The notes: a model not told the origin generated them from the letters alone. A stretch of DNA of 64,000 bases from Varibaculum massiliense (GCF_900106855.1 NZ_FNWI01000004.1:744001-808000); one strand, 5' to 3'; counted from the stretch's first letter, positions 8,368 to 16,604 are shown. Numbers and translations are program-made.

Positions 8368-9681
8368 TTACTTATTACCCTCATAATAATCTTTCATTCC
8401 TTTTAGAAATTTCTTGCCACTTTGGGCTCCAGAGGCAATTGACTGCAATCCCGCCATTTGGTAATCCAAGAGCCCAGGAACAGGGTAATCTGGATAATAA
8501 GATAGCTGGTTTTTTGTCTTTAGAGTCTGAAATGTTTTGTTCATTTCTTTCATCCGCTGATCTTCAATCGTCGACGGATCGACAATCACCGGGATTCCTC
8601 CTAGCTTGGCAATTTCTCCTTGTACAGATTTGCTCAAACTCTTCTTGATCCAAGCTCTGGCGCACGCCTTGTTCTTCGCATCTGTGGGAATGGCCCACAA
8701 ATGCCCCGAAGCGCCAGCAGTAAGTTTTGAGTCGGGGAATTTAAGCATGCCCCAATTGAATGGAGCCTCCTCGTTTATCCGATTGAACGACCAAGTACCA
8801 TTTGCCATGAACGGCATTTTCCCTGCAAGAAACGCCCGCTCCATATCATCGGCCTTTAAACCAGCTAGCTGCTTACCCAAGTATCCTTTCCGCAACCACT
8901 TTTCAAGATGAGCAGTCCCTTCAGCAAATGCGCCGCCCGTGATATCCGACCTACCCGACATAAGAATGAAGTTGTCAATCTCTTTTCTAGAGGCATTTTG
9001 AGAGACAAGTTGCCACCAAGTTTGTAGAACTGCATGCTCGCCAGCATTCGACGACACGGGAGTAATCCCATCCGCAAGGAGTTTATCAAACACCGATTCA
9101 AGCTCTTTCATGGTAGAAGGTATTTCAGTGATACCATGCTCCGCCAGCAAATCTTTGTTGTAGTAGAAAGTAAAGTAGCTGGCTGTAGAAGGAACACCAT
9201 ACCAATCACCCCCACCGGCTCTACCCTCATCGTCATATTTGGCTAAGGCTGCCACTGCCCCCGTAATCTCTTTATCCCAGTGGTTCTTTTTCACAAGTTC
9301 ATTCACAGGCTCAATTAACCCCTGTGACGCAAGCTGCCCAGCATCGGCGTTACCGGTATTTATAAGCACAACATCAGGCACACTCCCACCCGAGAGCAAG
9401 ACCTTCGCATTGGAGCGAAACGCCTCGAAATTCGTAGTTGCCCATTCGACGTCAAGTTCCGGATTCTCCTTTTTAAATTCGTTAAGCCCCTTCTGCCACC
9501 CCTTGTACTGAGCGGAAGTGGTCGGCTCATATTGGAGTATGCTGCATTTGCCAGATAGCTTTGCCGGATCATTGCCGCTATCAGCAGATGCACTACTCGA
9601 ATGCCCATTCCCACCTGCACACGCGCTTAGACTCATAGCAAGAACCAGCATTACGCCAACTGCGTTTTTGATTTTTGACAT
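8368..9681 (-). CDS. Sugar-binding lipoprotein of ABC transporter
   Basis: The 437-residue extracellular solute-binding protein (SBP family 1) has a signal peptide and lipobox LSAC at about residues 18-21, so Cys21 is lipidated. A Ser/Gly-rich linker follows. It captures the oligosaccharide outside the cell and delivers it to the two permeases downstream. I chose the ATG at 9681 because AAGGAGG lies 8 nt upstream; a start at 9726 would add 15 residues before the signal peptide. Conserved periplasmic-binding stretches such as GKMPFMANGTWSFNRI and GASGHLWAIPTDAKN are visible. It is first in the operon and preceded by a perfect LacI-type operator. Confidence 0.93.
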   Translation of the reverse strand: MSKIKNAVGVMLVLAMSLSACAGGNGHSSSASADSGNDPAKLSGKCSILQYEPTTSAQYKGWQKGLNEFKKENPELDVEWATTNFEAFRSNAKVLLSGGSVPDVVLINTGNADAGQLASQGLIEPVNELVKKNHWDKEITGAVAALAKYDDEGRAGGGDWYGVPSTASYFTFYYNKDLLAEHGITEIPSTMKELESVFDKLLADGITPVSSNAGEHAVLQTWWQLVSQNASRKEIDNFILMSGRSDITGGAFAEGTAHLEKWLRKGYLGKQLAGLKADDMERAFLAGKMPFMANGTWSFNRINEEAPFNWGMLKFPDSKLTAGASGHLWAIPTDAKNKACARAWIKKSLSKSVQGEIAKLGGIPVIVDPSTIEDQRMKEMNKTFQTLKTKNQLSYYPDYPVPGLLDYQMAGLQSIASGAQSGKKFLKGMKDYYEGNK

Positions 9682-9734
9682 CTTTGTCCTCCTTAATTTT
9701 GTAAAGAGTAGGTATATTCGAAACACCCACGATA

Positions 9735-9748
9735 AGGTAACGTTACCT
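9735..9748. promoter_or_regulatory. LacI-family operator for the GH172/ABC operon
   Basis: AGGTAACGTTACCT is a perfect 14-bp palindrome with a central CG, typical of LacI-family operators. It lies 54 bp upstream of the binding-protein start and in the intergenic space shared with the divergent lacI-type gene. It would cover the -35 region of a candidate promoter whose -10 (TATACC) lies near 9712-9717 on the minus strand. Confidence 0.75.
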
Positions 9749-9920
9749 CAGAATGTTTCATAAGACAAGTAGCTATCGCCAAAAAGTTAAAAAATGTCCC
9801 CTACATGCCTGCGCCAAGGCTTAACGCTGCTTTCACTAAACCTAAAACATCTGCAGCACTAGCCACGAAAGCAGTAATAAAGTTCCGGAAAATCACCGCT
9901 CATGCTAGAATAATAACCTA

Positions 9921-10937
9921 ATGGTTACAATAAAAGATGTTGCAAAAGCTGCAAACGTGAGCCCCATGACAGCATCTCGTGTCGTCAATCGAACAGGTAA
10001 CGTTAACTCAAATATGCGTTCTCGTGTGTTACGCGCAGTTGAGCAACTCGGTTATGTACCAAACTTGTCCGCATCAAAACTTAGAGCTTCCAAAGGCAAA
10101 CATTGGACTATTGGGTTAATCCTTAGAGACGTTTCGAATCCTTTTTCAGCAGAGCTACATAGATCAATAGAGAAGTCACTTCGAGATTCCGGCTCGCTGA
10201 CCCTTACAGCAAGCAACGATGACAATCGCGAATACGCGCGGGAAGTCGTAATGATTATGCGTGCCCACCAAATCGATGGACTTATTATTGCTCCCCCACC
10301 AGGTAGCCAGTCATATCTAACAGCAGCAGCTGAAACTGGATTGCCTATTGTAATCGTGGACCGCCCCTCAGAATCCGGCCTAATTCCTTGTGTTATTTCC
10401 GACAACTACGAGGGCATGCGTCAGGCGACCCGCCATCTTGCATCTTTCGGACACCGTCGTATCGCTTATTTAGGTGACGAGCTTTCAGCGCCAATGATCG
10501 CTCGTAGGGATGGGTTCTTTGCTGGATTGGACGAGATGCGTATTGCCAGAGATGAAACAATAGTTTTTCTTGATCAAGTCAATCCCAATCAAGCTAGGAA
10601 CACTGTTTCGTCTTTACTAAAATCCCCGAATCCTCCTTCAGCCTTTTTAGGCTCTCGAAATCGGATAAATGTAGCCATTCTCCAGGCGTTACGAGAGCAT
10701 GGTCAGGAAAAACAAATTGCCATGATCGGATTCGACGATGTAGAACTGGCCGCTGAGCTAAGTCCAGGCATGACCGCTATTGCTCAAAATCCGGCGTTGA
10801 TTGGGCAAATAGCAACTGGCATATTGATTGAAATGATTGAAAACAATCACATAGACGGCCAAACGGTGGTAGTGTCCACCCGTCTAATCCCGCGCGGCTC
10901 CGGAGAAATCTCATGTTCCTCCCAATATGTCGACTAA
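9921..10937 (+). CDS. LacI-family transcriptional regulator of the GH172/ABC locus
   Basis: The 338-residue protein starts with the LacI HTH (VTIKDVAKAANVSPMTASRVVN, residues 2-23) and hinge helix region (LGYVPNLSASKL, about residues 43-54). A periplasmic-binding-like effector domain follows. It is divergent from the transport operon and should repress it through the palindrome at 9735-9748. No Shine-Dalgarno sequence precedes the ATG. Instead TAGAAT at 9906-9911 sits about 10 bp upstream, so a leaderless mRNA is likely. A near-copy of the operator lies inside its own coding sequence at 9995-10008. Confidence 0.92.
   Translation: MVTIKDVAKAANVSPMTASRVVNRTGNVNSNMRSRVLRAVEQLGYVPNLSASKLRASKGKHWTIGLILRDVSNPFSAELHRSIEKSLRDSGSLTLTASNDDNREYAREVVMIMRAHQIDGLIIAPPPGSQSYLTAAAETGLPIVIVDRPSESGLIPCVISDNYEGMRQATRHLASFGHRRIAYLGDELSAPMIARRDGFFAGLDEMRIARDETIVFLDQVNPNQARNTVSSLLKSPNPPSAFLGSRNRINVAILQALREHGQEKQIAMIGFDDVELAAELSPGMTAIAQNPALIGQIATGILIEMIENNHIDGQTVVVSTRLIPRGSGEISCSSQYVD
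9995..10008. promoter_or_regulatory. Possible second LacI operator inside the regulator gene
   Basis: AGGTAACGTTAACT differs by one base from the perfect palindrome at 9735-9748 and lies 260 bp away, within codons for Thr-Gly-Asn-Val-Asn of the regulator. Two such sites could allow DNA looping or autorepression. The coincidence could also come from codon choice. Confidence 0.4.
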
Positions 10938-11247
10938 GTGATTAATCCTTCATATTCTATATCCGTTAGAACCATCGTCCCCCCCCCCCTTGCTCGGCAC
11001 GCCAAAGAGTCACTCCAATCACCTGGCGTGTCTTCTGGATAAACTCTGGCACCACCTATTAGGTAGGCAGTTTCCAATCCGGCCGTCCCTGATCAGTAAC
11101 TGCGAAAGTCCAAAAAAGAGGAAACCACAAGAGGAATCAAATCCGGGGCGCTCGAAATAAAAACGCCTAGCGAACGAGAGACTACAGTCTCCACAGCGCC
11201 AGGCTATCGCCTGCACCAAGTTGCTAAAATCCCGGACAAATACCCTC
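10938..11247. other. Intergenic region with an 11-base C tract
   Basis: The 310-bp gap between lacI and the VIT gene (convergent) contains a run of 11 C at 10979-10989. An imperfect inverted repeat follows (GGCACGCCA at about 10996-11004 pairing with TGGCGTGTC at about 11023-11031). The latter may act as a terminator for either gene. Nothing else was recognised. Confidence 0.4.
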
Positions 11248-12000
11248 TTACAGCGAAAGACCCACCAGGTGTCCGACTGCGCCAGTAATGAGCATGGCGA
11301 GGGCGCCGCCGATAATCACCCTAATCACGGCACGTCCTCGGGGAGCTTCCGAAAGCCAAGCTGAGGTGTAACCGGCCAAACCTAGCGCCACCAGCGTCAA
11401 AATGAAGGTGGCGACAAACTTGGAGACCGGCGGGAACAGCAGGATGGCCAGCATCGGCAAGACCGCGCCTAAGACAAAGGAAATCGCCGAAGAAAATGCG
11501 GCGTTCCAGGGGTTAACAAACTCTTGCGAATCAATCGAGTAACGCGCCTCTACCTGTGCCGCCACTGGATCAATCGCAGAGTATTCTTTTGCCACTAACC
11601 GGGCAGTTTCCAGCGAGAGCCCTTTGCCCTCGTAAACCTTAATCAGACCCGCAAACTCGCCCTCGGGATCTTTCCTCAGCCGAGTTTTTTCTTTATGAAC
11701 CAGCGCTTGCTCCGTATCCTTTTGGGTAGATACGGATACATATTCGCCTGCCGCCATAGAAATAGCTCCCGCGACCACTGCCGCCATCCCGGCGGTAAAG
11801 ATCGCAATATTATTTTGCGGATCAGCGGCGGCCACCCCGACCACTACGCCGGCAGTCGACACAATGCCGTCATTAGCTCCCAGCACCCCGGCACGCAACC
11901 AATTCAGCTTGGAGGCCGTCTTTACGCTCTCGTCGGTATGCTCATCACGCTCGCGCGTACCGGAAGTAGTACCTAGTATTCTCTCCCCTACCAAACTCAT
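11248..12000 (-). CDS. VIT1/CCC1-family Fe2+/Mn2+ transporter
   Basis: This 250-residue protein has the VIT/CCC1 pattern. A first helix carries WLRAGVLGANDGIVSTAGVVVGV (about residues 34-56). A second has the MAAGEYVSVSTQKDTE signature (about residues 82-97). A charged cytoplasmic metal-binding stretch with many Glu follows (residues 97-150), then three C-terminal helices. Members move ferrous iron or manganese out of the cytosol. GGAGGT precedes the ATG. The long upstream region contains a DtxR/IdeR-like half site, which would fit metal control. Confidence 0.93.
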   Translation of the reverse strand: MSLVGERILGTTSGTRERDEHTDESVKTASKLNWLRAGVLGANDGIVSTAGVVVGVAAADPQNNIAIFTAGMAAVVAGAISMAAGEYVSVSTQKDTEQALVHKEKTRLRKDPEGEFAGLIKVYEGKGLSLETARLVAKEYSAIDPVAAQVEARYSIDSQEFVNPWNAAFSSAISFVLGAVLPMLAILLFPPVSKFVATFILTLVALGLAGYTSAWLSEAPRGRAVIRVIIGGALAMLITGAVGHLVGLSL

Positions 12001-12515
12001 TTGGCACCTCCACTTACCAGTACGTTTTAGCTGCTTAACGTTTTTTCTGACTTCAAGGTCAGATTAGCAAGACAAAAATTTTTGCGAGCTAAAAAACCGG
12101 ATAACGTAACCAGAAATGGAAAAACTAGACCGAAAGGGACAGCATCTCTAAGGGAAGGCGAGCCAAAGGAAAAATTCTAGGATTCTTGCCTCACGCCCTC
12201 GGAAATCGAACGAGGAAATCGGCCGGCGGGGTCAATCCCCTACATCAACGCGCGTAACACCCTAGCCCTGTCCAAAAACAGATTCCCTCCCCCATCTACG
12301 GAGGCAAAGTAGGGCTAACCTTAGTTAAAATTTGCGTCAGCCAACCAAAGAAAACCCGGTCTAACCGGCACAAATACCGCCAACTAACCCTCAAAATTAC
12401 CTAATTAACAAAAGGGCTATCTTGCGTAAATAGTTCCCCTGTTATGACACCTGAGGTCTCAGACAGAGCAACGCCACTGAAAGCTTAAAACAGAACCTAC
12501 CGCGCAGAAACTGCC
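12001..12515. other. Long intergenic region with possible iron-regulator box
   Basis: This is a 515-bp gap between ribokinase and the VIT gene. On the plus strand, about 12307-12325 reads AAGTAGGGCTAACCTTAG. Its right half (GGCTAACCTTA) fits the DtxR/IdeR consensus (TTAGGTTAGGCTAACCTAA) well and its left half poorly. It lies about 310 bp upstream of the VIT start. No gene was recognised in the gap. Confidence 0.3.
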
Positions 12516-13487
12516 CTACGCTTCCCAATTCTCCAGGAAAGCGCGAACCGCGGCGGCGCCGCGATAAGAGGCTTGCGCCCCGACCTTGGTGGTAGCTAGG
12601 GAAGAAACTGCGGCAGCCAGGCAAGCTCCATCTGCTAATGAACACCCCGCCGCCAGCGCCGACAACAAAGACCCCATGAAGGAATCTCCCGCTCCGGTGG
12701 TGTCTACCGTCTCCACCGGGAAAATCGGGATCCGGGTGGCCTCACCATTATCTAGCACAAGCGAGCCATCACCCCCCAAAGTCAACACCACCTGTTTCAT
12801 TCCTAAAGAATCGACCGCTTCCCGTAACTGGTTAAGGTCTTCAACATCTAGTTCGCGGCCACTTAATACCGCCAGTTCGTGTTGATTAACGATCAACACA
12901 TCAACCAGTTTCAATAGGGAATCTGAAACCTGAGTTATAGGCGAAAAGTTCAGTACCACCTTTACACCTGCCTGGTGAGCAATCCGCGCCGCTTCCTCAA
13001 CCGCATCTAGAGGAGCTTCTAGACACAAACCCAAGGTCTTCGCCGAGGTAATAACTTCGCTTTCTTCCCGAACTAATTCCACATTTACCAGCGCATTTGT
13101 CCCCGCGGAATAAACGATAGTGTTCTCTCCAGCCGCATCCACTGTAATCAAGGTCGATCCCGATGCACCCTCGCAACGCTTAACCCCGGTAGTGTCTACT
13201 CCCGCGCTGTTAAGGGAAGCCATTAAGAGGTCGCCATGCCCGTCATCGCCAACCGCTCCGATAATCTTAGTTTTCGCACCTAAAAGGGCGCAGGTAACCG
13301 CTTGATTAGCGGATTTACCTCCAGGAAGGGTCACCAATGGACCGCCGATAACCGTTTCACCCGGACCTGGGAGTCGCTCAGTTTCTATGGTCAAATCAGC
13401 ATTAATTGACCCCACCACGGTAACGGGTGCCCCTAAAGCATCCAGCACTCGCTGCGCAGTTGTCACTATCTCTTTCATCTGCTTCAT
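12516..13487 (-). CDS. rbsK: Ribokinase (PfkB family)
   Basis: This 323-residue PfkB-family sugar kinase carries the N-terminal signature GPGETVIGGPLVTLPGGKSAN (substrate-binding Gly-Gly-Lys) and the C-terminal DTTGAGDSFMGSLL with the catalytic Asp. It phosphorylates D-ribose to ribose 5-phosphate. It lies in the same orientation downstream of a nucleoside hydrolase and an MFS transporter, which would supply ribose from nucleosides. A decayed LacI gene separates it from the transporter, and some sequence in that gap may allow separate control. The annotated ATG has no strong SD; a start at the second Met (residue 4) is equally possible. Confidence 0.92.
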   Translation of the reverse strand: MKQMKEIVTTAQRVLDALGAPVTVVGSINADLTIETERLPGPGETVIGGPLVTLPGGKSANQAVTCALLGAKTKIIGAVGDDGHGDLLMASLNSAGVDTTGVKRCEGASGSTLITVDAAGENTIVYSAGTNALVNVELVREESEVITSAKTLGLCLEAPLDAVEEAARIAHQAGVKVVLNFSPITQVSDSLLKLVDVLIVNQHELAVLSGRELDVEDLNQLREAVDSLGMKQVVLTLGGDGSLVLDNGEATRIPIFPVETVDTTGAGDSFMGSLLSALAAGCSLADGACLAAAVSSLATTKVGAQASYRGAAAVRAFLENWEA

Positions 13488-13518
13488 GTTTCCTCACAAA
13501 TACCAAAATTTTATTTCG

Positions 13519-13688
13519 CTAGCTCGGATAAACTTTCGTACCAGCATTTTCGCGGTAACCGATTCGCTTTAACATCTTGCGCACTCGATTCTGAGTGCGC
13601 CCAGAAGTAGCCGAAACTCGTTGAGGGAACGCGTGACCATTAAGGCATTCACGTCCAATTTTTTGGCGATTTTCCTAATAACGGTCAT
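13519..13688 (-). pseudogene. Frameshifted remnant of a LacI-family regulator (DNA-binding domain only)
   Basis: On the minus strand an ATG at 13686-13688, preceded by GAGGG, starts MTVIRKIAKKLDVNALMVTR SLNE, the helix-turn-helix of a LacI repressor. After about 25 codons the match moves to another frame, which reads VSATSGRTQNRVRKMLKRIG and YRENAGTKVYPS, the second half of the LacI headpiece and hinge, then TAG at 13519-13521. In the first frame translation stops at 13569-13571. The whole effector domain is missing. It sits between the MFS gene and rbsK, where an operon regulator would be expected. I consider it a pseudogene; a programmed frameshift producing a bare DNA-binding domain is less likely. 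Confidence 0.75.
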
Positions 13689-13718
13689 CGCGTTCCCTCA
13701 TTCAATGTTTCTACTGCC

Positions 13719-15116
13719 CTAGCTGGCGGCTGCAGGTTGGCCCGCTGCCTTCGGAATTAGGAACGAGGTTCCCAATGCCAATAGCAGCAGCACAGCGCCC
13801 GTGATAATCGCGCCGAGATGCCCGCCGTAGCCTCCACCTAAAGAGGTCATTACCGCATAGAGCACCGCGAAGGAAATACCGGCTCCCAGGTTGAAAGCAC
13901 CTGCGTTAAGCCCCGGCAGGTAGCCGGGATTGTCGGAGGGCGAGAGTACAATCCCTAGACCATTAAGCATGATGTTAACCGTACCGGCATAGGTTAGACC
14001 TGCGAGGATAGATACCAGTAGCAACACCCAGGCTGCGGCACCGTTCATGGTAAACATCAAGATTGCGAGGGAGATTAGCGCACCGATCAGGCCGTAACGC
14101 AGAACTCTGCGATACCCGAAGCGACCTGCGAGGGTACCAGCAACGGGCCCCATCACTAGACCGGCAAGCGCGTAGGGCGTAAGCGTCCAGAATGAAACCA
14201 CGTCCGCCCCTAACCCCGCACCAAACTTGGTGTCTTGAGCAATGGAAGGCACAATTCCGTTCATGATTGCAAAAATACCGGTCATGGTGAGTACCGTGGT
14301 CAGTAGTAACGCCCAGGTACTGCGCGAACTCAGATAGTGGCGGGTGACCAGAGGATGTTCGGTATTGCCTTCTTGACGCCAAAAAAGCACGAAGAAAATA
14401 GCCGCAGCTATTATTAACCCGATTACCACCAGCCAGTTAGCATTCTGCAGTTTCGCAATCTCATTAATGGCGATTAGGGCGGATCCCACTGCTACTACCA
14501 GATAGAACGTGCCGAGCCAGTCCATCGGTTGCGGCTGATCAACAGTAGATTCATCAGTGAGAAAACGGACAGCAAACGCGGCAATTACCGCAATTACCGC
14601 CATCGTCCAGAACACGGAATCAAAACCAAAATTCTGAGCTAACCAGCCGCCAGCGATAGCATCGACACCGGCGATACCACCATTAATGGCGGTAATAACC
14701 CCCATCAAGGTGCCATAACGTTTAGGATCTGGCACCGCCACCCGCAACATGATTAGACACAGGGGAACGGTCGGTCCGGCCACGCCTTGAATAGTACGTC
14801 CGATAAACAATAGGGCGACTGAACCGGTAACTCCCGCAAGAGCCGAGATTACGCAGCCCACAGCGGTCAGTCCCATCATGCTAGTTAGCAGTTTGCGCCT
14901 GCCAATCATGTCGCCCAGCCGCGGCAGGAATAGACTAAACAGCGCTGCCGCCGTAAAGAACACGGTTTGGGTTAGTCCAATCATTGCCGCAGTGGTGTTA
15001 AGTTCTTTTTCCATCAGCACCAGTGCCGGTGACAGCATGGAAGCGTTTAGCTGGAAAGCGAAACAGGCTACAAGTAGGGCGGTCATTACCGCGCCTACGG
15101 AACGAACTTTACTCAT
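13719..15116 (-). CDS. MFS transporter of the nucleoside salvage operon
   Basis: The 465-residue major facilitator has about 14 hydrophobic segments, the motif A relative GDMIGRRKLL (about residue 67) and the motif C-like GVITAINGGIAGVDAIAGG. The start codon overlaps the stop of the nucleoside hydrolase gene (TAATG), so the two are translationally coupled. With ribokinase downstream, a nucleoside such as uridine or a ribose-containing compound is the probable substrate. That is inference from context: family membership alone would also allow a drug exporter. Confidence 0.85.
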   Translation of the reverse strand: MSKVRSVGAVMTALLVACFAFQLNASMLSPALVLMEKELNTTAAMIGLTQTVFFTAAALFSLFLPRLGDMIGRRKLLTSMMGLTAVGCVISALAGVTGSVALLFIGRTIQGVAGPTVPLCLIMLRVAVPDPKRYGTLMGVITAINGGIAGVDAIAGGWLAQNFGFDSVFWTMAVIAVIAAFAVRFLTDESTVDQPQPMDWLGTFYLVVAVGSALIAINEIAKLQNANWLVVIGLIIAAAIFFVLFWRQEGNTEHPLVTRHYLSSRSTWALLLTTVLTMTGIFAIMNGIVPSIAQDTKFGAGLGADVVSFWTLTPYALAGLVMGPVAGTLAGRFGYRRVLRYGLIGALISLAILMFTMNGAAAWVLLLVSILAGLTYAGTVNIMLNGLGIVLSPSDNPGYLPGLNAGAFNLGAGISFAVLYAVMTSLGGGYGGHLGAIITGAVLLLLALGTSFLIPKAAGQPAAAS

Positions 15117-16060
15117 TAGCAGTTACCCTTCTGCACGCGGTCGATAGCATCGATAACCAAATCCCAGAAACCCTCAAAGTCTAGTTTGGTGGCTGCCTTC
15201 GTGTGGCAGTCTTCTCCGGCAGGTTCTCTAAAGTCCGCGACAGTCATCCCATCCGTGAGGGCGCCGCGGAGCTCAATATCCAGCGGTACCCGCACAGTTT
15301 CGACAATGGCTGGGTCGATTAAATAGGCAATGGTACAAGGATCGTGTACTGGCGGGAAGTCGAAACCTTGCGAATCTTTGTAAGCCTTACGGAAGAATAC
15401 GAACAGATCCAGCACGAACTGGGCAACCGGACCGCCGAGCTTCTGGATTTTGGCAGTGATTTCGTCAGTAGCCAGGGCTTGGTGGGTTAAATCTAATCCC
15501 ACCATCACTACTTCCCAAGGCTCATTAAAGACGATATGGGCAGCCTCGGGATCGACTTTGATATTGAACTCGGCAACTGCCGACCAGTTCCCCACATGGT
15601 ATCCCCCGCCCATCAGCACTACTTCGCGTACTCGTTCTACGATGCGCGGTTCCTTGCGCACTGCCATCGCGATATTGGTGAGCGGCCCGGTAGGTACCAG
15701 CGTGATTTCCCCGGGTTCATGGCTCATAATCGTGTCGATGATCAGGTCGATCGCGTGCTGATTTACCAGTGGTTGCGGTTCAGGCAAATCCACTCCGTCG
15801 AGTCCGGATTCACCGTGTTGCTCGGGAGCGACCTCAACCTCACGTACCAGAGGACGATCACATCCAGCCGCAATCGGCACCCCCTCCATTCCGAAAACAG
15901 TAGCTATCCGCTGGGCATTGTTAGTTACCTTCTTCAGCGTCTGGTTGCCACCAACAGTGGTGACGGCTAGCAATTCGATTTCGGGGTTGGCATGAGCCAG
16001 CAGCATAGCAATAGCATCGTCATGCCCGGGGTCACAGTCGAGGATAATTTTTCGCGACAT
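15116..16060 (-). CDS. Nucleoside hydrolase (IunH/Rih family)
   Basis: This 314-residue inosine/uridine-preferring nucleoside hydrolase has the Ca2+-binding DCDPGHDDAIAM near residue 6. It also has the family stretch VLMGGGYHVGNWSAVAEFNI with the ribose-binding Asn/Glu, and the PVHDPCTIAYL segment near residue 235. It cleaves the N-glycosidic bond, releasing base and ribose. The ATG at 16060 follows AAAGGAG at good spacing; the open frame extends 9 codons further upstream without a ribosome site. It is the first gene of an operon with the MFS importer and ribokinase. Two LacI-type palindromes lie directly upstream. Confidence 0.93.
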   Translation of the reverse strand: MSRKIILDCDPGHDDAIAMLLAHANPEIELLAVTTVGGNQTLKKVTNNAQRIATVFGMEGVPIAAGCDRPLVREVEVAPEQHGESGLDGVDLPEPQPLVNQHAIDLIIDTIMSHEPGEITLVPTGPLTNIAMAVRKEPRIVERVREVVLMGGGYHVGNWSAVAEFNIKVDPEAAHIVFNEPWEVVMVGLDLTHQALATDEITAKIQKLGGPVAQFVLDLFVFFRKAYKDSQGFDFPPVHDPCTIAYLIDPAIVETVRVPLDIELRGALTDGMTVADFREPAGEDCHTKAATKLDFEGFWDLVIDAIDRVQKGNC

Positions 16061-16093
16061 CTTCGTCTCCTTTGCGCGATTCAACAATCTTTT

Positions 16094-16107
16094 CGCAAAT
16101 GTTTGCG
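16094..16107. promoter_or_regulatory. Proximal LacI-type operator of the nucleoside operon
   Basis: CGCAAATGTTTGCG is a hyphenated inverted repeat 34 bp upstream of the nucleoside hydrolase start. Its right part (ATGTTTGCGTAA) matches half of the distal palindrome ATGTTTACGTAAACAT except for one base. Confidence 0.5.
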
Positions 16108-16173
16108 TAACTTGAAACTAACACAAAGACGCAGGAAGAATATGGTTTTCAGCAGAACTTTACAGTTTTGAAA

Positions 16174-16189
16174 ATGTTTACGTAAACAT
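16174..16189. promoter_or_regulatory. Distal LacI-type operator of the nucleoside operon
   Basis: ATGTTTACGTAAACAT is a perfect 16-bp palindrome with the central CG typical of LacI-family sites, 114 bp upstream of the nucleoside hydrolase start and about 81 bp (centre to centre) from the proximal site. The regulator is not obvious in the window, since the local LacI gene is decayed. Confidence 0.7.
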
Positions 16190-16350
16190 GCCATGCAAGT
16201 TATCCTCACAGAAAAATCCTTAAGCTTTTCTCCGCGCGGGACACGCGAATAAAAGATACTCTTAGAGACCGCGTCAGCGCAGGTAGCGATGCATAGAAAT
16301 AGATATAGCAAGCTGAGGATGCGTAAGAACGCTGCTCAGTAGCTAAGTCG

Positions 16351-16450
16351 GCGCGGGCAGCGATTTTATCCGAACGGATGCGGCAAGCATAGAGCCCGGA
16401 AAACACCAAAGGTATCTTCCGGGCTCTATCCAGAAGGAAAAATTGCGACT
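16351..16450 (+). repeat. Two-stem intergenic element, copy 1 (diverged)
   Basis: This is the most diverged copy of the ~108-bp family. The left outer arm is GCGCGGGCAGCGATTTTATCC and the right outer arm AAGGAAAAATTGCGACT. The inner stem is ATAGAGCCCGGAA (16389-16401) with its complement at 16417-16429. The inner stem sequence is unlike that of the other copies but is still a perfect inverted repeat. Confidence 0.75.
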
Positions 16451-16496
16451 AAGGCACGGTCGCGGCAGCTAAACAACGAGCGAGGACGTGAAGTTA

Positions 16497-16604
16497 GCGC
16501 GGGCAGCGATTTTATCCGAGTGGGCGCGGTGGGCATAAGAAATCCGGAAAACGTCGCTACGTTTTCCGGATTTCTTGGGCGGGAGGAAAAATCGCTACCC
16601 GCGC
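16497..16604 (+). repeat. Two-stem intergenic element, copy 2
   Basis: This is a 108-bp element. The outer arms GCGCGGGCAGCGATTTTATCC and GGAAAAATCGCTACCCGCGC are complementary apart from minor mismatches. The inner 17-bp perfect stem lies at 16537-16553 and 16560-16576 with a 6-base loop. Conserved linker sequence (GAGTGGGCGCGGTGGGC) lies between outer and inner left arms and GGGCGGGAGG on the right. It is tandem with copy 1, downstream of the small membrane protein gene and upstream of the nucleoside operon. Confidence 0.9.

Noticed and set aside
11019-11219. 66-codon open frame on the minus strand upstream of lacI's end
   Set aside because: No ribosome site, unusual Cys/Trp/Phe-rich composition and no similarity; probably chance.
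13579-13600. Perfect hairpin GCGCACTC...GAGTGCGC between the MFS and rbsK genes, looked at as a terminator
   Set aside because: There is no T-run on either side, and the bases are explained as codons of the decayed LacI headpiece (R-T-Q-N-R-V-R).
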